Shown: piece after piece, positions 1 to 4,219 of the stretch
Layout of the letters: the number at the start of each line of letters is the position of its first letter
How positions within the stretch are numbered: the stretch's first letter is position 1
The notes under the pieces: model-generated
What the model was told of the DNA's origin: nothing
Seen by the model: only the letters and a program-made list of their open reading frames with translations
Database searches by the model: none
Assembly (NCBI GenBank): GCA_018897225.1
Contig: JAHILC010000252.1
Coordinates: 1 to 11,038, forward strand
Direction: 5' to 3'
DNA: 11,038 bases
DNA from: Actinomycetota bacterium
GTDB lineage: Bacteria; Actinomycetota; Humimicrobiia; Humimicrobiales; Humimicrobiaceae
Position numbers and translations under genes: made by a program

Positions 1-756
1 AGAAAGCCGCCTTCGCTACCGGTGTTCTTCCTGATATCTGCGCATTTCACCGCTACACCAGGAATTCCACTTTCCTCTACTGTACTCAAGTTTGTCAGTA
101 TCACTTGCAATCTTTAAGTTAAGCCTAAAGTTTTCACAAATGACTTTACAAACCACCTACGCGCTCTTTACGCCCAATAATTCCGGACAACGCTTGCCTC
201 CCCCGTCTTACCGCGGCTGCTGGCACGGAGTAAGCCGAGACTTCCTTATTAGGTACCGTCAATAGTAAGAGCTATTAACCCTACTACCTTCGTCCCCAAT
301 TGACAGAAGTTTACGATCCGAAAATCTTCATCCTTCACACGGTGTCGCTGCGTCAGGCTTTCGCCCATTGCGCAATATTCCCTACTGCTGCCTCCCGTAG
401 GAGTCTGGGCCGTATCTCAGTCCCAGTGTGGCCGACCATCCTCTCAGACCGGCTACCCATTATAGCCTTGGTAAGCCATTACCTTACCAACTAGCTAATA
501 GGACGCGGGCTCATCTTAAAGTGGAAGCCTTGCGGCTACCTTTGCTATATAAATCATGCGGTTCATATAAAATATTTGGTATTAGCCCCTCTTTCGAGGA
601 GTTGTCCCAATCTTCAAGGCAGATTACCCACGCGTTACGCACCCGTTCGCCACTTGCTTTGAAAAAGTATTGCTACTTTTTCATTGCACGTTCGACTTGC
701 ATGTATTATGCACACCGTCAGCGTTAGTCCTGAGCCAGGATCAAACTCTCCATAAA
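1..756 (-). rRNA. rrs: 16S ribosomal RNA, 5' half (partial; 3' end beyond left edge)
   Basis: This is the small-subunit rRNA, read on the minus strand from about 756 down to the window edge, covering roughly E. coli positions 1 to 730. Conserved blocks fix it: the 27F site (complement of 730-749), the EUB338 site (387-404) and the 515F site (208-226). The 5' end is placed seven bases before the 27F match by analogy with E. coli. A variable-region hairpin with a 9-bp stem lies at 661-682. Variable regions are AT-rich, and the base run after the 515F site reads GTAAGAC rather than the commoner GTAATAC. Open reading frames across 300-727 on the plus strand are artefacts of rRNA. The 16S lies downstream of recA on the same strand, and its own promoters precede it. 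Identity is certain; phylum is not. Confidence 0.98.
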
Positions 757-764
757 AACTTGAA

Positions 765-788
765 ACTTATTAAGTTGCCTTAATAAGT
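765..788 (-). other. Leader hairpin just upstream of the mature 16S 5' end
   Basis: A perfect 9-bp inverted repeat (765-773 with 780-788) encloses a 6-nt loop, ending about eight bases before the predicted 16S 5' end. The stem is all A-T apart from one G-C pair. It could aid leader folding or mark a processing site. It has no U-tract directly after it on the transcribed strand, so it is not a convincing terminator. Confidence 0.6.
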
Positions 789-795
789 GTTGTCC

Positions 796-820
796 TGTAC
801 TTACTTATATGTACTTACTT
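796..820. repeat. Exact 11-bp tandem direct repeat in 16S leader
   Basis: The 11-mer TGTACTTACTT occurs at 796-806 and again at 810-820 on the plus strand, separated by three bases (14-bp period). On the rRNA transcript this reads as two AAGTAAGTACA units. The repeat sits between boxA and the 16S-proximal hairpin. Only two copies are present. Function is unknown; it may be an antitermination or processing element, or a simple duplication. Confidence 0.8.
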
Positions 821-848
821 TTAAATTATTGAAGACCCACACTATTTA

Positions 849-862
849 GTTCTCAAAGAACA
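849..862 (-). promoter_or_regulatory. boxA-like rRNA antitermination element
   Basis: The minus strand reads TGTTCTTTGAGAAC, followed by TAAATAG. This closely resembles the boxA (NusB/S10 binding) elements of rRNA leaders in Gram-positive bacteria, in which a TGTTCTTTGA core is followed by AACT. It lies about 15 nt after the expected start of P2 transcripts, the usual position. It also contains the 5-bp inverted repeat GTTCT/AGAAC. Confidence 0.8.
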
Positions 863-883
863 ACTTCAAAACACGCTCGCAGC

Positions 884-912
884 ACAATACCATTTAAAAT
901 TTCTTTTGTCAA
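884..912 (-). promoter_or_regulatory. rRNA operon promoter P2 (sigma-A type)
   Basis: The minus strand shows a perfect -35 TTGACA (907-912), a 17-nt spacer, and a -10 TATTGT (884-889, four of six matches). The discriminator that follows, GCTGCGAGCG, is GC-rich in an otherwise AT-rich leader. This is a known trait of promoters under stringent or growth-rate control, so such control is inferred here. The start site should be near 877, just before boxA. Confidence 0.75.
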
Positions 913-1000
913 CAAAGAAAATAGAAAAAAGAAGAAAAACTATTGTGCCCCGAACACAGTTTTAAAATAAACTTTCCCAATATTCCTATTGAGCGAAGTA

Positions 1001-1028
1001 AGTATAACACTTAGGAACAGGAAGTCAA
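1001..1028 (-). promoter_or_regulatory. rRNA operon promoter P1 (sigma-A type, with UP-like element)
   Basis: The minus strand shows TTGACT (1023-1028), a 16-nt spacer, and TATACT (1001-1006), five of six matches in each box. Just upstream (about 1032-1046) lies an A/T tract of the kind that acts as an UP element for the RNA polymerase alpha subunit. Its transcript would start near 994 and carry a leader of about 240 nt through P2 and boxA. Tandem promoters of this kind are normal for rRNA operons. Confidence 0.7.
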
Positions 1029-1050
1029 TATGGATTTTATAAAAAATTTA

Positions 1051-1073
1051 GCTTAAACCTGCCTTTAAAATGC
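1051..1073 (-). terminator. Weak candidate terminator after recA
   Basis: On the minus strand a short bulged stem (AGC and TTAAA pairing with TTTAA and GCT, 6-nt loop) is followed by AAATTTTTTAT. It lies 29-50 nt past the recA stop and just before rRNA promoter P1. The stem is short and AT-rich, so termination would be inefficient and recA messages could read into the rRNA operon. No better terminator is visible in this gap. Confidence 0.25.
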
Positions 1074-1101
1074 TTTATTTTTAACTCACTGAAGGCTGTT
1101 A

Positions 1102-2241
1102 TTATAAATCAAATTCAGAAAGATTTTCGCTGATATTTTGCTTTTTATTGCTTGTTTTTTTATTGCTGATCTTGCTGATTTCCTTGGTTAAAACAACCCT
1201 GTCAACTTGAGGCTTTTCCTCCCTGGCAACATTTGCAGACTTATTCTTATCAAAGTCCAGCTGCTTCTTTATTTCTCGTTCAATTTTGGCCATAATATCG
1301 GGATTCTGCATTAGAAAAACTTTTGCATTTTCCCTGCCCTGTCCAATACGGTCATTATTGTAAGAATACCAGGAACCGCTTTTAATCAGGATACCCTGAT
1401 CTGTTGCAACATCTAGTATACTGCCTTCTTTCGAAATACCCTTTCCATACATGATGTCAAATTCGGCGCTTTTAAAAGGAGGCGCTACTTTATTTTTCAC
1501 AACTCTCACACGAGTTCTGCTGCCTACTGCATCAGTGCCTTCCTTTAAATTATCAATTTTTCTTATATCCAGCCTTACAGACGCATAATATTTAAGAGCC
1601 CTTCCACCCGGGGTAACTTCCGGGTTACCGAACATTACACCAATCTTCTCCCTGAGCTGGTTAATAAAAATAACAGCGGTTTTAGTTTTATTTACGACAC
1701 CTGTGATTTTTCTCAAAGCTTTTGACATAAGTCTTGCCTGAAGGCCTACATGGACATCTTCCATTTCACCTTCAAGCTCTGCCTTCGGAACAAGCGCAGC
1801 TACAGAATCAATAACTATTGCGTCAAGCGCACCGCTTTTTAATAATATTTCGCAAATGTCAAGAGCCTGCTCTCCATTATCAGGCTGTGACAGCAGTAGT
1901 TCTTCTGTATTAACACCAAGATTTCTCGCATATATAGTATCCAGCGCATGCTCTGCATCGATAAAAGCAACTGTACCTCCTTCTTTCTGAGCATTTGCAA
2001 TTATATGCAGTGCAAGAGTAGTCTTGCCCGATGCTTCGGGACCAAAAATTTCTGTCACTCTTCCTCTTGGTATACCTCCTATGCCAAGAGCAATATCAAG
2101 CTCCATGGAACCTGTTGGAATAAAACCAATCTCCTGGGAAGGGTCGTATTGCCCCAGTTTCATGATTGCTCCCTTGCCGTATTGTCTTTCAATTTGAGAC
2201 AGAGTATTTTCAATTATCCTATCTTTTTCATCTTTCTCCAT
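1102..2241 (-). CDS. recA: Recombinase RecA
   Basis: RecA is the ATP-dependent strand-exchange protein of homologous recombination, and it triggers LexA self-cleavage in the SOS response. Length is 379 residues against about 350 usual. Walker A is GPEASGKTT at 67-75, the catalytic glutamate is E97 in FIDAEHAL, Walker B lies at 141-150, and the sensor glutamine is Q195 in FINQ. Loop L1 spans about 158-165 and loop L2 about 196-210; numbering is one above E. coli. An unusual point is E161 in loop L1, where the family nearly always has glycine (E. coli G160). The tail after 330 is longer than usual and lysine-rich before an acidic end. The ATG start has a clear GGAGG (2249-2253) seven bases upstream. 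It follows thpR by 75 nt and precedes the rRNA leader. I see no typical LexA box in that gap. Confidence 0.98.
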   Translation of the reverse strand: MEKDEKDRIIENTLSQIERQYGKGAIMKLGQYDPSQEIGFIPTGSMELDIALGIGGIPRGRVTEIFGPEASGKTTLALHIIANAQKEGGTVAFIDAEHALDTIYARNLGVNTEELLLSQPDNGEQALDICEILLKSGALDAIVIDSVAALVPKAELEGEMEDVHVGLQARLMSKALRKITGVVNKTKTAVIFINQLREKIGVMFGNPEVTPGGRALKYYASVRLDIRKIDNLKEGTDAVGSRTRVRVVKNKVAPPFKSAEFDIMYGKGISKEGSILDVATDQGILIKSGSWYSYNNDRIGQGRENAKVFLMQNPDIMAKIEREIKKQLDFDKNKSANVAREEKPQVDRVVLTKEISKISNKKTSNKKQNISENLSEFDL

Positions 2242-2292
2242 TTAATATCCTCCGGAAAAATAAAAAGTAATAAATTAAATCTTATTTAAATT

Positions 2293-2308
2293 TATGCTTT
2301 TAAGCATA
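2293..2308. repeat. 7-bp inverted repeat in the thpR-recA gap
   Basis: TATGCTT and AAGCATA face each other across a 2-base centre, giving a near-perfect 16-bp palindrome. It lies 52 nt before the recA start and overlaps the expected transcription start of the candidate recA promoter. No U-run follows on the minus strand, so a terminator is unlikely. It could be a protein-binding operator or a hairpin at the 5' end of the recA message. It does not match the Bacillus (GAAC-N4-GTTC) or E. coli (CTGT-N8-ACAG) LexA consensus. Confidence 0.45.
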
Positions 2309-2313
2309 TATAC

Positions 2314-2342
2314 ATATTAACATTTTAATTTGAATTCTTCAA
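2314..2342 (-). promoter_or_regulatory. Candidate recA promoter
   Basis: The minus strand reads TTGAAG (2337-2342), a 17-nt spacer, and TAATAT (2314-2319), preceded by TGT in the manner of an extended -10. Each box matches the sigma-A consensus at four of six positions. It sits inside the last codons of thpR and would give recA a leader of about 65 nt. AT-rich DNA yields such matches by chance, so this is tentative. Confidence 0.35.
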
Positions 2343-2922
2343 GAACTTTATATTCGGAACCGCTTTGCTTCAATACACTTTCAAATAGTGTTAAATGGGT
2401 ACACTCAATATTTTTTTGAGGCGCAATGTCAATATTATTTAGTTCTTCCCTTAAATCTATCATATTTCTAATCCTTGCAACGGTCAGGTGCGGGATAAAC
2501 TTTCTCGGTTCCTTTCTTATCTTAACCTTACTTAAACTATCTTCCAGTTTACCATAAAATTGGATTATTTTTTCACTTCCCTCTTCAACTGGAACAAATA
2601 TTATTCTTGCAGTTTTTAATCCTGGAAAAGCTTCTATTATATCTCCGGTATTAAAACTAAATTTTGGAAAACTTGCAGATACCGAACTTATTGCTCGAGC
2701 TATTTTTGAAATCCTGCTGATATTTGTATTACCTAAAAATTTTAAAGTCAGATGAATGTTGTCCGGGACTATCGCCCTTATTTCGTGATTTTTGTTGCTC
2801 ATGGTTATAATAATATTATAGAAATACTGCCTTAACTTTTGGGGAAGTTCAATTGCAATAAAAAGCCTTTTTTGATTGTCCCTTTCTTCCTTTAGCATTA
2901 TTTTATAGATTATTGATTGCAA
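2317..2922 (-). CDS. thpR: RNA 2',3'-cyclic phosphodiesterase (2'-5' RNA ligase family)
   Basis: This 2H-superfamily enzyme opens 2',3'-cyclic phosphates at RNA ends to 2'-phosphates and has weak 2'-5' ligase activity in vitro; its cellular substrate is not known. The two catalytic H-x-T/S-x motifs are HLTL at 57-60 and HLTV at 145-148. The opening KRLFIAIELP and the closing LFES...G..Y pattern are family hallmarks. Length is 201 residues, close to the usual 180-200. The start is uncertain: the longest form begins with TTG at 2920-2922, overlapping cinA by 20 nt, while an ATG at 2896-2898 gives 193 residues and fits the family N-terminus better. Neither has a strong Shine-Dalgarno, so coupling to cinA translation is likely. 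A third HLTL at 176-179 lies in a beta strand outside the catalytic pair. Confidence 0.93.
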   Translation of the reverse strand: MQSIIYKIMLKEERDNQKRLFIAIELPQKLRQYFYNIIITMSNKNHEIRAIVPDNIHLTLKFLGNTNISRISKIARAISSVSASFPKFSFNTGDIIEAFPGLKTARIIFVPVEEGSEKIIQFYGKLEDSLSKVKIRKEPRKFIPHLTVARIRNMIDLREELNNIDIAPQKNIECTHLTLFESVLKQSGSEYKVLEEFKLKC

Positions 2923-4219
2923 GCCTTAACTTGTTAAGTATAAATTGTGCAGTTCTGAACTTTATCTCAGTTCTGGTACCAATAAAATTTTTTTCATAAA
3001 CCTCAGAAAGGCCATTGGGCCCTACAAGTGAACAATAAACGAGACCAACCTTTTTACCTTTTTCGAAAGACTTGGGTCCAGCTATGCCAGTTGCGCCAAC
3101 TGCAAAATCAGAATGGAAAAGACGCTTTACATTTTGAGCCATTTCAAGACAAACATCAGGGCTTACAACACCCTTTTGGGCAATTAAATCATCGATTATA
3201 TTTAATACTTCTTCCTTTGCGCCAGTTGAATATGAGATTATAGAACCGGTAAAAAATTCAGAACTTCCGCCAGTATCAGTTAAAAGGCTTGAAATTAAGC
3301 CTCCCGTAACAGATTCTGCTGCGCTTATTGTTACTTTACTGCCCTTTTTATTTATCGCCTCCCTGATACTATCAGCCATTATATCATTACCGGCGCCATA
3401 TATGTTTTCGCCAATTACTTCTCTTATTTTTTTCTCTATAAATTTTAAATTAGAATCACATTTCTTTTCATCGCATGATCTTGCCAGCAGCATTATTTTT
3501 ATCAAGCCTGGATTTGCTGTTACTCCAATTTCGACTTTTAAATCCTTTGCAAGCTGCTTTGCATCTTTAATCTTGAATTCCATTTCACTCTCACTGATAT
3601 CTGTGGTAAGTAATATTTTCTTTTTTAGAAATTCGCGCCCAATTTTCCCGCCTGCCTGCGCAGGTCCATCAACCATGCTTTTCAGGAAAGGAATTACATC
3701 ATTATCAAGCATATCCTTCATTTCTTTTGGTACGCCCGGAATTGAAAAAATCCACTTGCTGCACCCGGCAGCTTCTTTACTATAATCAGGCCTTAGTTTG
3801 ATTATAAATCCAGACGCACTTCCAATTCTTGGTTTTATTGGTATGGAGCCTTCAGGAATAAAAGATTGTCTTTTTAAGGTCTCCTCAATGCTTTTGTTTT
3901 GAAGCCATTTCAAGAATCTTAAGCTTGTTTGGTCCAGCGATTCATCTTTGACCAGGTCTTTGTTCAGAGCCTTAGCAACTGCTATCCTGGTTAAATCATC
4001 ATCAGTAGGTCCCAATCCACCACTGACAACTATTACTTCACTATGGTTGATAGCTTCTTTTAAGGCATTTTCTATATCATCACAATCATCTCTTACAGTA
4101 AACATATAATTGCATTCCAGCCCCAATTCTGTAAGCATTTCCGTTATGTATTTGGAATTTGTATTTAAAATAAGGCCGAGATTAAGTTCTGTACCTACAC
4201 TTACAATAGAAAACTTCAA
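2903..4219 (-). CDS. cinA: CinA family protein (MoCF-like domain plus NMN amidohydrolase domain)
   Basis: CinA combines an N-terminal molybdopterin-binding-like domain, with ADP-ribose pyrophosphatase activity in studied members, and a C-terminal PncC domain that deamidates nicotinamide mononucleotide for NAD recycling. In some Gram-positives it is co-transcribed with recA and linked to competence. Length is 438 residues against about 410-420 usual. The N-domain shows SVGTEL (7-12) and GGLGPTDDDLTR (67-78); IPGVPKEM (160-167) closes it. The C-domain shows AESVTGG (301-307) and GATGIAGP (375-382). Two stretches, about 142-154 and 184-191, look longer than in Bacillus CinA; the second is encoded by a GC-rich palindrome. 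The usual AESCTGG has valine for cysteine here. The start is TTG in a TTGA overlap with the ftsK stop, with GGAGGG (4229-4234) nine bases upstream. Confidence 0.94.
   Translation of the reverse strand: MKFSIVSVGTELNLGLILNTNSKYITEMLTELGLECNYMFTVRDDCDDIENALKEAINHSEVIVVSGGLGPTDDDLTRIAVAKALNKDLVKDESLDQTSLRFLKWLQNKSIEETLKRQSFIPEGSIPIKPRIGSASGFIIKLRPDYSKEAAGCSKWIFSIPGVPKEMKDMLDNDVIPFLKSMVDGPAQAGGKIGREFLKKKILLTTDISESEMEFKIKDAKQLAKDLKVEIGVTANPGLIKIMLLARSCDEKKCDSNLKFIEKKIREVIGENIYGAGNDIMADSIREAINKKGSKVTISAAESVTGGLISSLLTDTGGSSEFFTGSIISYSTGAKEEVLNIIDDLIAQKGVVSPDVCLEMAQNVKRLFHSDFAVGATGIAGPKSFEKGKKVGLVYCSLVGPNGLSEVYEKNFIGTRTEIKFRTAQFILNKLRLAINNL
3655..3664. repeat. GC-rich palindrome inside cinA
   Basis: CCTGCGCAGG is a perfect 10-bp palindrome, flanked by another CCTG copy (3651-3654), in a gene that is otherwise AT-rich. 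It encodes the GPAQAGG stretch of CinA, where the protein appears about nine residues longer than Bacillus CinA. It may be a small repetitive palindromic element inserted in frame. Confidence 0.5.

Larger units (their letters stand above)
757..1101 (-). other. rRNA operon promoter and leader region
   Basis: This 345-base gap between recA and 16S rRNA has no coding potential that I can support. It holds what an rRNA operon control region should: two promoters, a boxA element, a direct repeat and a stable hairpin just before the mature 16S end (each listed separately). A pyrimidine-rich stretch of about 25 nt on the minus strand (913-939) separates P1 from P2. The partner strand of the 16S processing stem would be 3' of 16S and is outside the window, so RNase III-type processing cannot be checked here. 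Confidence 0.85.

Noticed and set aside
300..727. Two open frames on the plus strand (300-494 and 428-727)
   Set aside because: They lie wholly inside the 16S rRNA gene, antisense to it, and encode nothing recognisable.
796..820. CRISPR or iteron array
   Set aside because: Only two 11-bp units with a 3-bp gap, inside an rRNA leader; there are no spacers and no cas or replication gene nearby.
757..1101. tRNA or small protein gene in the gap
   Set aside because: No cloverleaf or T-arm motif and no frame with a ribosome site; promoters and boxA explain most of the region.
2293..2308. Rho-independent terminator of the upstream operon
   Set aside because: The 7-bp stem is A/T-rich and is not followed by a U-run on the transcribed strand.
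3402..3785. Plus-strand open frame of 127 codons
   Set aside because: It is antisense to cinA, whose protein is clearly conserved; no ribosome site or recognisable product.
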